Shown: positions 1-11,524, counted from the stretch's first letter. The stretch: 64,000 bases of DNA from Allolobophora icterica (GCA_963556255.1 OY744609.1:6549237-6613236), one strand, 5' to 3'. The notes: generated by a model from the letters alone, not told the origin. Made by a program: numbers and translations.

Positions 1-160
1 TGAGTTGAAAAGGTAAGTGAAAAAGATAGATGAAAAGGTATGTAAAAAAGGTAAGTGAAGAAATAGGTGAAAACGGTATGTGAAAAAGGTAAGTGAAAAA
101 GGTGTGTGAAAGAGGAAGGTGAAAAGGTAGGCGCAAAAGATAGATATACGAAGGGATAAA
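1..160 (+). repeat. Purine-rich degenerate tandem repeat
   Basis: Imperfect copies of a 13-17 base unit around GGTAAGTGAAAAA run from the window edge to about 160. No gene is seen here. Confidence 0.6.
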
Positions 161-329
161 CTACCGGTAAATAAGAGAAAAATTTAAGTATAGACCCAGA
201 TTTTCATTTTCCGCAGAAAACCCAGTTTAACCATCATCTGCACCTGTCTATCACCCCCAGGATTTTCCTTCAAAACTAAAGTATTGCCCTTTCAAGAACT
301 CCTACCCTTATCTAACCAACCCTCCGCCT

Positions 330-560
330 TCCAATCTCTCTCATACATTGGCATTTCCTCTTGTCTTCCTCTTTCTCTCCCTAGTCTAGCTTCTGCAGGC
401 AACCGGACTTCCTTTGTATATCTGGACAAACTTTCTGACATGACGCAGAGCTCGTGAATAAGCTGTGCCCTGTGATTTGCTCTAAGTAGTGCTTCAGACA
501 ATTGTAATTTAATCGGAGTTGTTGCTGTAATCTGACATTTATTTGCAAACACAACACATT
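330..560 (-). repeat. Interspersed repeat D (reverse copy, partial)
   Basis: Positions about 436-500 match, in reverse complement, the repeat seen at about 23735-23800 and 39250-39310 (shared core GTGAATAAGCTG). The open frame across 292-552 has no recognisable protein similarity and looks repeat-derived. Confidence 0.35.
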
Positions 561-591
561 CCCAATAAAATCTAGTTTATCGGCTGCTCAC

Positions 592-770
592 CAGGCACGT
601 AACTAGCCTTTTTCGTTTGGGGGGGCTTAAGCCTTGAACATGGCAGCAGTTATACAGTGTTCATACGAATTTTAGCCGTAAGCATACAACGGCTTGACTT
701 GTTTGGGGGGGCTTTAACTTCGTTTGGGGGGGCTTAAGCCCCCCCAAGCCCAACGCTAGATACGTCCCTG
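592..770. mobile_element. hAT-like MITE, 179 bp
   Basis: Imperfect terminal inverted repeats: CAGGCACGTAACTAGC at the left end, and the reverse complement of the right end reads CAGGGACGTATCTAGC. A perfect 8-bp TSD, CTGCTCAC, lies at 584-591 and 771-778. The inside is G/C-rich with TTTGGGGGGGCTT repeats. The CAG ends and 8-bp TSD are typical of the hAT superfamily. No transposase is encoded. Confidence 0.85.
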
Positions 771-1099
771 CTGCTCACGACAACTACTCAAGTGGGTGTT
801 TTGCTAATTTAGACGACGTCTGCCCGGAGCGACGGATCCGTGTTCCTAGGAGACGACCGGTCTCGCGTACAGCGAGCGTCTCCTCGTGTGCTCTGAAGTG
901 AATGTGCCAACTGAACTGAACAATCAACAAATCACCCGAGAACAATATTATATCGGAACATTACAACGGGTCTTAAAACCGGTTGCTTTGCTAATCGAAC
1001 ATTCGTACGGTTTTCTACGATGTGTTTGACAAATGAGAAAACTGCTGAACATTCGCTAATGTTCACAGAAATGTGTCATAAATGAGACAATGCGTTACC

Positions 1100-1195
1100 T
1101 GACTTTACCTTCGACCAGAATGCGACTTGGTTTTTGCATCATAGACTGGCGCTACAGAAGTTACAAATTAATAATAATTAATAATATCATAATAA
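1100..1195 (+). repeat. LINE 3' tail fragment
   Basis: The sequence around TGGCGCTACAGAAGTTAC followed by an AATAAT-rich tail matches the 3' ends of the better preserved LINE copies at 23030-23290 and 58250-58545. Confidence 0.5.
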
Positions 1196-1224
1196 AGAGG
1201 TGCGAATGATAAAAGAAATCTCAG

Positions 1225-1515
1225 ACCGACTCTTAACGGAAGCGGGAAATAGACGCTGATAAGGAAAAGTCGTTGATAAAGAAAGTCACCGATATGAAGG
1301 AATCGCTGATGAGGGGCAATCTTTTATAAGGAAAAATCGCTGAAAAGGAACAATAATTGCTGATAAGAGATCAACGTTGATGAAGAAAATCATTGATAAG
1401 GAAACATTTCTGATAAGGAAAGTTGCTGATAAGGAAAATATCAACGACATTTAAGAAATCGCTGATAAAGAAGAATCTTTGATAAGGTAAAATTGTTGAT
1501 AAGACACTATGATCA
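1225..1515 (+). repeat. Degenerate GATAAGGAAA-type tandem repeat
   Basis: Repeated, diverged copies of CGCTGATAAGGAAAA-like units, purine-rich on the + strand. Non-coding. Confidence 0.6.
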
Positions 1516-1613
1516 GAAAATACTCGCAAATAGAAATCGCCAAACAAAAGAATCACTAAGAAATAGGAATCCGGGACTCTCCAACAGATTATGATTTCAC
1601 ATGAATCGAACAT

Positions 1614-1616
<3 letters not shown>

Positions 1617-1676
<60 letters not shown>
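1617..1676 (+). repeat. (ATTG)n microsatellite
   Basis: About 15 perfect tetranucleotide copies, roughly 110 bases upstream of the GPCR start codon. Confidence 0.95.
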
Positions 1677-1783
1677 GGCCTTGCGCACCACAAAAAAGGC
1701 GCTCACAGAAATCAATATCTTAGACTGCACACCAGCAATAAACATAAATTCATTGAAAAAGGAAACCATACTGCAACTCGGGA

Positions 1784-4256
1784 ATGAGTTCCGACACAAG
1801 CGACTACGGTAACGATTCACTCATGCGTGACACCGACCTGATCGAATTGCCAGTCATCCGGAACGGCTTGGCCGGTCTTCACATCGGTGCCATAGCGATG
1901 TCTGCCCTGGGCAACGGTCTGCTCATCGCCTACGTCCTGTCTCGCCGGCATCGTTACGGTCGAGTGAAAGTGACGGCTGCTACGAACCTCATCCTCAATC
2001 TAGCAGTCTGTGACTTCATCAGCTCCGCGGTCAACCAACCCATGCGTCTCTTCGATATGCTCAGCCCAACGCGAGGTACACAATGTCATGTCATTGTATT
2101 TCTACACGCGTAATTATAAATTGTACATAATTGTAATTGTAATTTTACACATGTAATTGTAACTGTACAGATGTAATTTTAATTGTACGTATATAATTGC
2201 AATTGCGATTCTAAACATGTAATTATTATTGTACACATGTAATTGTCACTGTACACATAATTGCAATTGTAATTGTAATTTTACACATGTAATTGAAATT
2301 GCAATTATAAGCATGTAATTATAATTGTAAACTTGTAATTTAACTGTACATATATACGTGTAATTGAAATTGTACAAATGTAATTGTAACTGTATCAATG
2401 TAATTGTAATTACAAATGTAATTGTAATTTTAACGTGTATTTGTAATTGTACATATAAATTGTAATTATATTTTACACAGGCGCTTAGTCAAAACAAATC
2501 GATAGATAGAGATCGGCTCCACGTCAAGATTCAAAGTGCGCAGGCAGGCCGAGGCACAGTGAGTAAGTCGCCAGGTGAAGAGCTGGCATACCCAGATGTT
2601 TATAAGCCAATGAGATATAGTGAGTTTTGAGGCTTTCCTTTAGGGAAGAAGAAGAGTTCGAGTATTGGAGAAACATTGGTAGACGGTTCCATTCATTGGG
2701 GCAGCGACGTCAAATGCACGAGAGTCCATGAGAGTGCTGCATCGTGGCTCAACCAAAAGACCCATACCCAAAGAATGCAGACTGCGGGGAGGGATGTAAG
2801 GAGGTAGTAGTGGTTGAAAGTAGGTAGGAGTGGTTCAAAGTAGGTAGTCGTGGTTGAAAGTAGGTAGTAGTGGTTGATAGTAGGTAGGAGTGGTTGAAAG
2901 TAGGTAGTAGTGGTTGAAAGTAGATAGTAGTGGTTGAAAGTAGGTAGGAGTGGTTGAAAGTAGGTAGGAGTGGTTGAAGGAGTAGGTAGGAGTGCTCCTT
3001 ATGACGATTTTATAGAGCAGAGAGACCAGTCGTGGTTGAAAGTTCATCTTTTTTTCTCTCATTTCTACAGATGCATTTGTCAAGCAGGGTTGTCTAGGGC
3101 GCCCATTACAGTTCTGAGTTGTGACCCAGGCAAAAGACCTACACCTAAAGATCGCAGACTGTGGGAAGGGCTGTAAGGAAGACTAAGCGGTTGAATGTAG
3201 GTAGCAATGCTAGTTGTAATGGTTGTATAGATCACACTTTACATTTTATTTTATAAATTGTATAGGAAGCCAGTGCATTTGTCAATGCCAATCTGTTTAG
3301 GGTTTGAGGACACGATCGAGTTCTGCCAGGTTTCTGGCTTCGTCGCGCTATTCCTCGCGTGCGTGGCGTTCCACACGATCGTCGCCATCAGCCAGGAGCG
3401 CCTTCTGCTCATCTGTTACCCGCTTATGGCTCGCACCTACCTGACCAGTAACGCCACCTGGAAGATCCTTGTATCCATATGGATAGTCGCCTTCTTCAGC
3501 GCCCTGCCTTTCCCGATCCTCTTCTCCTACCGCATCGACATACGCCTGCCAAACAACACTTACCGTTTCTGCACGATCGATATCTTTCGGTCCAACTTCA
3601 ACCTCGGCCGCTACTACTACTTCTTCATCTTCTTCGTCTACTACGCGCTACCCGTCGTCGTTGTGGTGATATCGTACGCGAGGGTCTTCCACGCGCTCAG
3701 CAGTACTTCCGCCTACGGTAGATCGACCGTCAAGGAAGAGGTCATTGCAAGGACGCTGAGACATCGGAGGTCGCTGGCGTGGATGATGGTAGCCGTGGCG
3801 GTCAGCTTCGCCGCCTTCGAGGGCCCGTTCTTCGTCACGTTTCTCTACTTCAGTCTCGGCTTCCGGTTCTCCCGGAACCACGTGTTCATCAAGATGGTCA
3901 TCGACTTCCTGCCGATCCTCAGTTCTGTGGTCAACCCGAGCGTCTATCTCGTCCGGGCCAAGACCTTCAAGCATAGCATCGGGACCGTCAGCGAGGTTCG
4001 CACTCCGGGGCTGATCAGGAAGACAAGAGCGGGGCAGGAGGCAGCCGTCACGTTCAGCTCAGGACACCAGGGCCCTGTGGTTACCACCCAGTCCTTCAGT
4101 CTCTCCCATCAAGGGGCGCGTGGGGTCCTGCTCAGTCAGTGCAGCCACGTTCTCGGAGCTACCACTCAACTGGCCTGGTTAGGTCCGTCGGTAACCGCGC
4201 TACCTCATGGTGCCTCTGTGCAAGAGGAAGCCGGTTCGCATGCGGATCGTGACTGA
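1784..4256 (+). CDS. Class A (rhodopsin-family) G protein-coupled receptor, two exons
   Basis: Seven-transmembrane receptor of the plasma membrane; ligand unknown. Exon 1 is 1784-2075 and exon 2 is 3301-4256. The intron starts GTACAC and ends TTTAG, and both sides are phase 1, giving 415 residues. TM1 holds the GN pair (G43-N44). TM2 has the conserved Asp (D77) in NLAVCD. C106 opens TM3 and can pair with the Cys of extracellular loop 2 (TYRFC). TM7 has NPSVY followed by a basic helix 8. A sequon lies in the N-terminus (N10) and another in loop 2 (NNT). Oddities: DRY is replaced by E-R-L (130-132), and TM6 has FEGP where most relatives have CWxP. The C-tail is about 90 residues, Ser/Thr/Gly-rich. 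The ATG at 1784 gives a short extracellular N-terminus. A peptide-type receptor is plausible, but I cannot assign a subfamily. Confidence 0.85.
2080..2480 (+). repeat. Intronic tandem array (GTACACATGTAATTGTAATT type)
   Basis: Degenerate units of about 20-30 bases built from TGTACACATGTAATTGTAA. The array begins essentially at the donor of the GPCR intron, whose first bases (GTACAC) are also part of the unit. Confidence 0.8.
2800..2995 (+). repeat. 20-bp minisatellite in GPCR intron
   Basis: About nine copies of a 20-base unit, GTAGTGGTTGAAAGTAGGTA, with small variants. The open frames on both strands here (2835-3083, 2970-3176) are repeat artefacts. Confidence 0.9.
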
Positions 4257-4317
4257 ATTTAAGAGATTTACAGTACGTCTTGTGTAAGAACGGTCTGTCC
4301 ACGGGAACCTAGAACAG

Positions 4318-4610
4318 CGTGGCGCGCATTCTAAATGGACCTCAAAACGCGTTGCGTCTATTCAAATGAAACTCATAATGGCACGACGCGCATTCATGCG
4401 GAGCCCTCTATAGCTTGGTGCCCATTCCAACGATATAATGACGCGGCACCCATTCGAGTGGAGACGCTCTTTCACAAACCTATGATGGCGTGGCGCCCAT
4501 TCAAGCGGAGACCTCTAACGGCGTGGCGCCCATTCTAACGGAACATCAAACCATGTGGCGCCCATTCAGAGGGAGCCTAACACGGCGTGGAGCGCCCATT
4601 CAAATGACCG
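4318..4610 (+). repeat. Degenerate minisatellite downstream of the GPCR
   Basis: About eight diverged copies of a 33-40 base unit with the core GGCGTGGCGCCCATTC. It starts about 60 bases after the GPCR stop codon and may lie in the 3' UTR. Confidence 0.75.
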
Positions 4611-4799
4611 ACGACACGGTGAATATGGATCTCATGCAACGAATCCTTGAAACCTTATCAGCGTCGAGTCCAACTGGAAGGGACTTTGAGATGTTCTTAG
4701 AATGTTCTGTATGAACTGTCTTTGTACATGCATGCCTGTAAATAAGGTTCCTATAGAAACAACGTGTACCTTGCTTGCTATACCCATTAGCCATTACAC

Positions 4800-4962
4800 G
4801 CCACTATCAAGCATCAATCGATGGCGCTGAGCAACTGTGAGTGAAGGACTTGCTCAAGGTCCATACACAGTAACCGTCTCAGGGGAGGAGAATCGAACCC
4901 GTATTGTCCGCGTTACAAGGCGAGCGCTTTGACCACTCGGCCACCGTGTACAGTGTACTGTC
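4800..4962 (-). repeat. SINE family S2 (tRNA-Thr-like head)
   Basis: Reverse-strand copy. On the minus strand it has an A-box-like segment, a CTTGTAA anticodon-loop-like segment and a B box near GGTTCGATTC. The body has the sequence complementary to TGAGTGAAGGACTTGCTC seen in all S2 copies. No A/T-rich tail remains. Confidence 0.8.
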
Positions 4963-5139
4963 TCAGGTAGACCTACAGCTGCATGTTCCAGCAACGAAAG
5001 CAAGACGATATGGTTCAATACGTTTCGGATTTGCTTTAACATCTGTCTGAAACGGTCAACCACCTGCCATCATCAGACATCACCAGTTACTTAATTGATC
5101 GACTTAGAATGTACTTTGTTTTATCTGTCTTTGTTTAGT

Positions 5140-5232
5140 TAATTGCAGCTTAACGACATTCTGTCATAACAAAGATGATTAGCGTCGCCCCCTCCTTATT
5201 GCAGGCTTGGGACTGGCACTACTAGAGTAAGG
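5140..5232 (-). repeat. Interspersed repeat S5 (SINE 3' domain)
   Basis: Reverse copy of the module also found at 8830-8900 and 27620-27707. The core on its own strand is GATGATCTTTGTTAT, followed by ACAGCGTCGTTAAA-like sequence. Confidence 0.7.
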
Positions 5233-5350
5233 GTACTGGCGGAGTTCTTCCTGCTTTTCTTAACTCTACTCATCATTTAAATATCACAGCTTGCCGTCAA
5301 TTCATATTTACTGCTTGCCTGTAAATTACAACCAGTTTCTCTTCTGTTTA

Positions 5351-5654
5351 GGGGGTGGTCGATAGTGTAATGGTTAGTGTGCTGGACTGTCAATCGAAAG
5401 GTCGGGGGTTCAAATCAGCGCCACGCCAGAAATTTGCTTTGAGATTTCTGCTCCAACTGTGCCTCCGATAGCCAACTCAGCTATGATGAGTACACTGTCA
5501 GTATACGCTGTCGGTGGGAAGATGAGACGGCAAGTGAGAGGACTGGCCAGCCGCCCTCATATACCGAGGCTAAGAAAATGAAGTCGCTAACACTTCATAC
5601 CCATGGCTTCCTCAGGCTAGCTTAAGGGACTGCTCCTTTTCTTCTTCTTCTTCT
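5351..5654 (+). repeat. SINE family S1 (tRNA-Asp-like head), full length
   Basis: Best full-length copy in the window. The tRNA-like head has A box TAGTGTAATGGTTAGTG, an anticodon-loop region around GGACTGTCAATC (GTC, Asp-like) and B box GGTTCAAATC. A conserved body of about 220 bases follows, then a CTTCTTCTT tail. RNA polymerase III transcription is expected from the boxes. A separate member is at 50611-50888; reverse copies are at 38684, 40559 and 62492. Confidence 0.9.
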
Positions 5655-5763
5655 ACTCTTCTGTCTGGACTTATCCTATCGCAGCTGTGACCCCGAGATA
5701 TATACAGCGCCCATGGCAAGATAGAAGAGTTGCGGGAAGCAGCTTATTCGCAGGTGCTGGGTC

Positions 5764-5940
5764 CAGGGGCGTCTATCCCCCCCCCAAGTCAATGGGCAAC
5801 GTCCATTTTCCCCTTTTCTTCCCCCTCCCCGCTCCTCCCCCCCCCCCCACCTAAAATGGTGTCACACACATTGACAGATCTTCCCCCTATTTCTTGGATG
5901 GAGCATTTGCTCCAAGGTTTCCATGGTGTAGACGGCCCTG
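5764..5940. mobile_element. hAT-like MITE, subfamily 2, copy 1
   Basis: Ends CAGGGGCGTCTA and TAGACGGCCCTG. Perfect 8-bp TSD GCTGGGTC at 5756-5763 and 5941-5948. The inside shares the segment around GGAGCATTTGCTCCAAGG with copies at 16172-16345 and 49945-50108, in opposite orientation to both. Confidence 0.92.
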
Positions 5941-6156
5941 GCTGGGTCAAAACAACATCGACAGCCAGGTAGGGTCAAAACTGGTTACAGTTCAAAATCC
6001 AAAGGAGTCAGGCAGCCAGCCTTCGATTTACATAAATAGGCCTTTGTTAGATAATACAGTCCTATATAGCTGCTGTGAAATAAGCGGGAATTTAATGTCG
6101 AGCTATGTCCTACAGTACGAGAACTGCAATATTCAAACACTTTTAATACATGCAAT

Positions 6157-6478
6157 CAGGGGCGTAACTTTAGTCTAAAAAGTGGGGGGTACCAATACTC
6201 TGGTCTAAAAAGTGGGGGTACCAATTTCTTCTCCACTTTCGCTTTTCGCATGGTGGCCATTTTGAACATATTCCCTGTCAGATTCTCATTAATTTTGGCT
6301 CTCGGTTTACATGTGTATCTAAGTGCTTTCGCACTTTGGCGGAGACTGCATTCTCTGGGAAGGCACAATAACAAAAATATTGATTGACATTGTTTAAAAA
6401 GTGGGGGGTACAGTACACCCCAGTCCAAAATGTGGGGGGTACGGGTACCCCTCGTACCCCCCACAAATTACGCCTATG
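6157..6478. mobile_element. hAT-like MITE, 322 bp
   Basis: Ends CAGGGGCGTAACTTT and AAATTACGCCTATG. Perfect 8-bp TSD CATGCAAT at 6149-6156 and 6479-6486. Inside are four AGTGGGGGTACC-like direct repeats. It is inserted in a locally duplicated segment: 6108-6145 resembles 6592-6632. Confidence 0.88.
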
Positions 6479-6844
6479 CATGCAATGAAATGTATCTACG
6501 TGACAATGATAAAAAATAAAAGACAATAGCTTAAAGTTAATGTTCATGTGTTTAAAGTTAAACTAGGTCTAAAGCAAACGTTCCAGATATATCCTACTGT
6601 ACGAGAACTGCAATATTCAAACACTTTTCACACGTGCAGGCCTACTGTGCTTGACAATGACTGTATAAAAAAATAAATGATAATAATTCCATTCCTATTA
6701 CATTGACCCCCATCTGTGATTTGGCTCTGATTCCCCTGCACCCCCACCCCCTATCTCTCCTCCCTTCTCATCTAGCCTTCTCTCATCCTCATTCTTATCC
6801 CTCGGCTCATTACATGACAACTAAGACAAAACACAAAACAACCA

Positions 6845-7474
6845 ACACACACACACCTACTCAAACACGCACCTACACACACACACACCACACCACACAC
6901 CACACACACACCACACACACCACACACACACACCACACCACACACACCCACAAACACACACCACACACACACCACACACACCCACAAACACACACACACA
7001 CCACACACACACCACACACACACCACCACACACACACACACACACACACACCACACACACCCACAAACACACACCACACACACACCACACACACCCACAA
7101 ACACACACCACACACACACCACACACACACCACACACACCACACACACACACCACACACACACCACACACACACACCCACAAACACACACCACACACACA
7201 TGAGACAGCGTAAGGGCTTACGGGGTCTTACGCCACGCCAGGGGCCCACCTGCCAACAAGGGCTTACGGGGTTTTACGCCACGCCAGAGGCCCAGCAGGC
7301 CGCTGTCTCACACACACACACACCACACACACCCACACACACACCACACACACCCACACACACACCACACACACCCACACACACCACACACACACCACAC
7401 ACACCCACACACACCACACACACACACCACACACACCACACACACACACCACACACACCCACACACACACCACA

Positions 7475-7505
<31 letters not shown>

Positions 7506-7612
7506 CCACACACACACACACACACACACCACACACACACACCACACACACACACCCACACACACACCACACACACCCACACACACCACACACACACACC
7601 TACACACACGCA
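6845..7612 (+). repeat. CA-rich minisatellite (ACACACCACACAC) with a unique island
   Basis: Two blocks (about 6845-7199 and 7310-7612) of CA repeats in a higher-order ACACACCACACACACC pattern with ACACCCACAAAC variants. They are split by an island at 7203-7308 made of two copies of about 50 bases (TTACGGGGTCTTACGCCACG and a near copy). Long open frames on both strands are low-complexity artefacts. Confidence 0.95.
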
Positions 7613-7639
7613 TACACCGCACCGACGACACAGAGCCAT

Positions 7640-7800
7640 AGTGCAACCATCCCTTCGCCCTCATACAGAAAAAATCACCTCATCGCCCTCATACAGAAAA
7701 AACACCAAATTGCCCTCATACACAAAAAATCACCTCATCGCCTTCATACAGAAAAAATCACTCCATCGCCCTCATACAGAAAAAATCACCCATCGCCCAT
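7640..7800 (+). repeat. About 28-bp minisatellite
   Basis: Six imperfect copies of a unit containing CGCCCTCATACAGAAAAAAT. Confidence 0.85.
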
Positions 7801-7802
7801 AA

Positions 7803-8000
7803 AGCGGGGAGATGGTTGAATGGTAACACGCTGGAACGAAGATCAGAATACCCGCTAGCCCCATAAGGTTGGCTCAGCCTTTCATTCGCTAAAGGGCGAC
7901 TATAAAATCGAGCCATAGCACAGATGGGAGTCTTGCATGGCTGCCATAATTATACAGTTCAATTCGACTCCTGTAAAACTTGCATCATCAGTTACTACTA
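7803..8000 (+). repeat. Possible SINE family S3, diverged
   Basis: Starts GCGGGGAGATGGTTGAATGG, similar to the S3 heads at 22717 and 27992. It continues through TCTTGCATGGCTGCCATAAT and CAGTTCAATTCGACTCCTGT, also seen at 43160-43210 in reverse. Confidence 0.5.
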
Positions 8001-8515
8001 TTGTCATGTAAGGTTGAGTGGCGCCATAGTTAGTACTGTGCAAAGATGAAGATGAAAGCAGAAAGATTCCATTCCATCGCCCCTTTGGCAGATAACTCGC
8101 GCCATCAAATCCACAGGCAGTCAGGTACCTGTAGAAACACAGAAAAACCACGAAGGTCATTATCACATGTTATGACAGATAAATAGTATCTTTATAGGAA
8201 AGAATAAACTACAAGATCCTCCTTCTGAGGCCTAAGTCTCATTTCGGCCATTTGACCTGTTCGGTAGCGTGCTGGAGATTTAAGCCAACGATCGCGTGTC
8301 AGCGCTTGCCTTTACGAGTAGATTAGAGAGGCAGGATAGAGATTAAAGGTCGGTAGTTATTGAAGAGAAATGGGGCGGTTTAGGGTTGGTGGTTGAACGA
8401 GGGAATGTGGAATTGGATCCCCGCTCTCAGTAAAATCCTTCATCATTCGCTCTCTGTAGAAAGCTACTTATACCCAAGAGCCTAGACCAGTGTTCCTGGC
8501 ATGAACTAGTTAAAT

Positions 8516-8585
8516 GCAGGGTGAGAAATTGTCGAGGGGTTTGGGGGGTTCAACCCCCAGTCTTTCTTAGGACCCAATAGTTAAG
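8516..8585 (+). repeat. Interspersed repeat also present at the window's right edge
   Basis: Begins GCAGGGTGAGAAATTGTCG and contains TTCAACCCCCAGT, matching 63936-64000 nearly throughout. Identity unknown. The stretch after it (8586-8690) holds a 30-base direct duplication around CACATGAATCATGGTCT. Confidence 0.6.
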
Positions 8586-8689
8586 CCTTCATTGCACACC
8601 CCAACTCCACATGAATCATGGTCTAACATGGTCTAACCCAACTCCACATGAATCATGGTCTTTTTTCTACAATTCTCATACTGGTTAAA

Positions 8690-8905
8690 TGCAAAAGCAA
8701 GTCACGAAACAGTCCAATTGGCTTCGGTGAAAGGTCTTAGCGCGATCATAGAAGCGCTCCCGACCCGGGTCAGTGTCTTCACTGACAAAGAGAAATGTTT
8801 TCAGGCGCTCACGAAATGCTAGTCTCAAGCCTGGATGAAGTAGGAGGGCGACGCTAATCATCTTTGTTATGACACAGCGTCGTAAAGCAAATAACCAACC
8901 AGAGT
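8690..8905 (+). repeat. Composite S4/S5 interspersed repeat
   Basis: Contains GCGCTCCCGACCC (S4 core) followed by the S5 module AAGCCTGGATGAAGTAGGAG ... CATCTTTGTTATG. The two modules are found separately elsewhere. Confidence 0.6.
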
Positions 8906-9034
8906 AAAGCATGTGCTTCAGAGTCCCTCTAGTGGCAACCCAGTTAAAAACAGTCCATAGTGTATACAGGGACCACTGCTGTTTGCAACATCCGGGGAAG
9001 CATTATGGCGAATAGTATCATATCTTCATATGTA

Positions 9035-9075
9035 TGTATATATATATATATATATATATCATATATATATATTAT
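9035..9075 (+). repeat. (AT)n microsatellite
   Basis: Alternating TA tract with short inverted symmetry. Confidence 0.9.
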
Positions 9076-9104
9076 GTACGCAAATATGTACATACGTGAG
9101 ATTT

Positions 9105-10375
9105 CAGTATGTTGGTGGTGTAGATTTGGTGGTGGGTACATTTCGATCTCCAGTTTAATTAGGATACCGATCTGTTGGTGGTGTAGATCTGGTGGTGGTG
9201 CAGATCTGGTGGTGGTGTAGATCTGGTGGTGGGTACATTTCGATCTCCAGTTTAATTAGGATACCGATCTGTTGGTGGTGTAGATCTGGTGGTGGTGCAG
9301 ATCTGGTGGTGGTGTAGATCTGGTGGTGGGTACATTTCGATCTCCAGTTAAATTAGGATACCGATCTGTTGGTGGTGTAGATCTGGTGGTGGTGTAGATC
9401 TGGTGGTGGGTACATTTCGATCTCCAGTTTAATTAGGATACCGATCTGTTGGTGGTGTAGATCTGGTGGTGGTGTAGATCTGGTGGTGGGAACATTTCGA
9501 TCTCCAATTTAATTAGGATACCGATCTGTTGGTGGTGTAGATCTGGTGGTGATGTAGAGTTGGTGGTGGGTACATTTCGATCTCCAGTTTAATTAGGATA
9601 CCGATCTATTGGTGGTGTAGATCTGGTGGTGGTGTAGATCTGGTGGTGGTGTAGATCTGGTGGTGGGTACATTTCGATCTCCAGTTTAATTAGGATACTG
9701 ATCTGTTGGTGGTGTAGATCTGGTGGTGGTGTAGATCTGGTGGTGGGTACATTTCGATCTCCAGTTTAATTAGGATACCGATCTGTTGGTGGTGTAGATC
9801 TGGTGGTGGTGTAGATCTGGTGGTGGGTACATTTCGATCTCCAGTTTAATTAGGATACCGATCTGTTGGTGGTGCAGATCTGGTGGTGGTGTAGATCTGG
9901 TGGTGGGTACATTTCGATCTCCAGTTTAATTAGGATACCGATCTGTTGGTGGTGTAGATCTGGTGGTGATGTAGAGTTGGTGGTGGGTACATTTCGATCT
10001 CCAGTTTAATTAGGTTTTCGATCTGTTGGTGGTGTAGATTTGGTGGTGGGTTCATTTCGATCTCCAGTTTAATTAGGTTTAGATCATTTGGTGATGTAGA
10101 GTTGGTGGTGGGTAAATTTCGATCTCCAGTTTAATTAGGTTTTCGATCATTTGGTGATGTAGAGTTGGTGGTGGGTACATTTCGATCTCCAGTTTAATTA
10201 GGATTTCGATCATTTGGTGATGTAGATTTGGTGGTGGGTACATTTCGATCTCCAGTTTAATTAGGATTTCGATCATTTGGTGATGTAGATTTGGTGGTGG
10301 ATACATTTTGATATCCAGTTTAATTAGGTTTTCGATCTCTTGGTGGTGTAGATTTGGTGGTGGGTACATCATCAT
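9105..10375 (+). repeat. GT-rich higher-order minisatellite, about 80-bp unit
   Basis: About 15 units. Each has two to four copies of a 19-20 base subunit (TAGATCTGGTGGTGGTG) followed by ACATTTCGATCTCCAGTTTA and ATTAGGATACCGATCT. Units diverge towards the right end. No gene. Confidence 0.95.
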
Positions 10376-10399
10376 CATTGTGCAGTTTAACGACAGCGT

Positions 10400-11275
10400 T
10401 TGACAACATAGGTCCTTGCCGTCTTTTTCATTCTGTGTGTATTCTGTTTAAAAATTGTATTCTTCTTTATTTTCGTTCATCATTTTCATTTCTGTGTGTA
10501 TTCTCTTTGGATTGTATTCTTCTTCATTCTCAGTCATCATTTTCATTTCTGTGTGTATTCTCTTTGGATTGAATTCTTCTTTATTCTCTTACATCATTAT
10601 CATTTCTGTATGTATTCTCTGTGGATAGTGTTCTTTATTTTCGTTGGTCTTTTTTGTGTTTTCATGATTGTTTTTGATTATCTTCCATTTCTGTTCTTGT
10701 TTAATCTTGTTTTCAATACCATGACGCATTCATCAGAGCTGTCTCTCCCGAACACATGTCACCAGTTGTAGAGGAGTTACACTGAGTTCCCAGAAGATGG
10801 ATCAGTTCTTCCTTCGCCACAGAACCCACTGCCAACTTGTTCTTTCTGTCGATCAAGCTCCACTTTGATTTCAGCTTCTTTATTCTGTATTTTTTTCTTG
10901 TATCTTTCTCTCTTTATATTCTGTACTGTTGTTTTCAATTTATTCTGTATATTCTCATTGGTGCTTCAACCAGAGCTGTCCCTCCCGAACAGAATTCGTC
11001 GATTGGAGAGGATCATTACATTGTGTTCCCAGAAGATTGGCAAGGTCTTCCTTCGCGACAGAAACCTCAACCAACCTCTTCCTTCCGTCGATCGAGCTTC
11101 ACTCCAATTTCAGCTTCGTTTTCTGTATAGTTATCTTCTATATTGTTGTTTTCAATTTCATCTGTACATTCTTCTTCAGCTTCGTTTTCTGTATAGTTAT
11201 CTTCTGTATTGTTGTTTTCAAATTCATCTGTACATTCTTCTTCAGCTTCGCTTTCTATTTGATTATCATCAGTAA
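10400..11275 (+). repeat. T-rich block of nested local duplications
   Basis: Three layers are visible: about 60-base repeats of CTGTGTGTATTCTCTTTGGA at 10430-10640; a diverged 165-base direct duplication, 10726-10895 against 10967-11128 (shared CCCAGAAGAT and CTTCCTTCG); and three copies of a 66-base unit around CTTCGTTTTCTGTATAGTTA at 11100-11265. The T-rich open frames have no family features and look like artefacts. Confidence 0.7.
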
Positions 11276-11524
11276 ATCTTGTCCGTTCACTGGTCAGATA
11301 TTCAGATATTCACAGCAAAGTACGGTCCATCTCAGCTCTACCACACTCTGCCCGCCTTTACGTCCTTCGCCAGACGGCCGCCAGGTCGCCAGGCCGGCCG
11401 TCCGTCCGTCCAACCAGTCGACACCTCCTTCTCGGTCGAAGTTGTTGTTCGCGCTTTCTGAAACGTCAAGACTGACACGTCACTCGCAACGCGCCAATCT
11501 TTTTCTCTCTCTCTTCTTCTTCTT

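Noticed and set aside
3479..3976. Overlapping frames within GPCR exon 2 on both strands
   Set aside because: Shadow frames of the receptor reading frame, which carries all family motifs.
5351..5430. Functional tRNA gene
   Set aside because: A and B boxes are present, but the stems do not pair as a tRNA should and the sequence is the head of a repeated SINE.
6703..7802. His/Thr-rich and Cys/Val-rich open frames
   Set aside because: CA-repeat artefacts on opposite strands.
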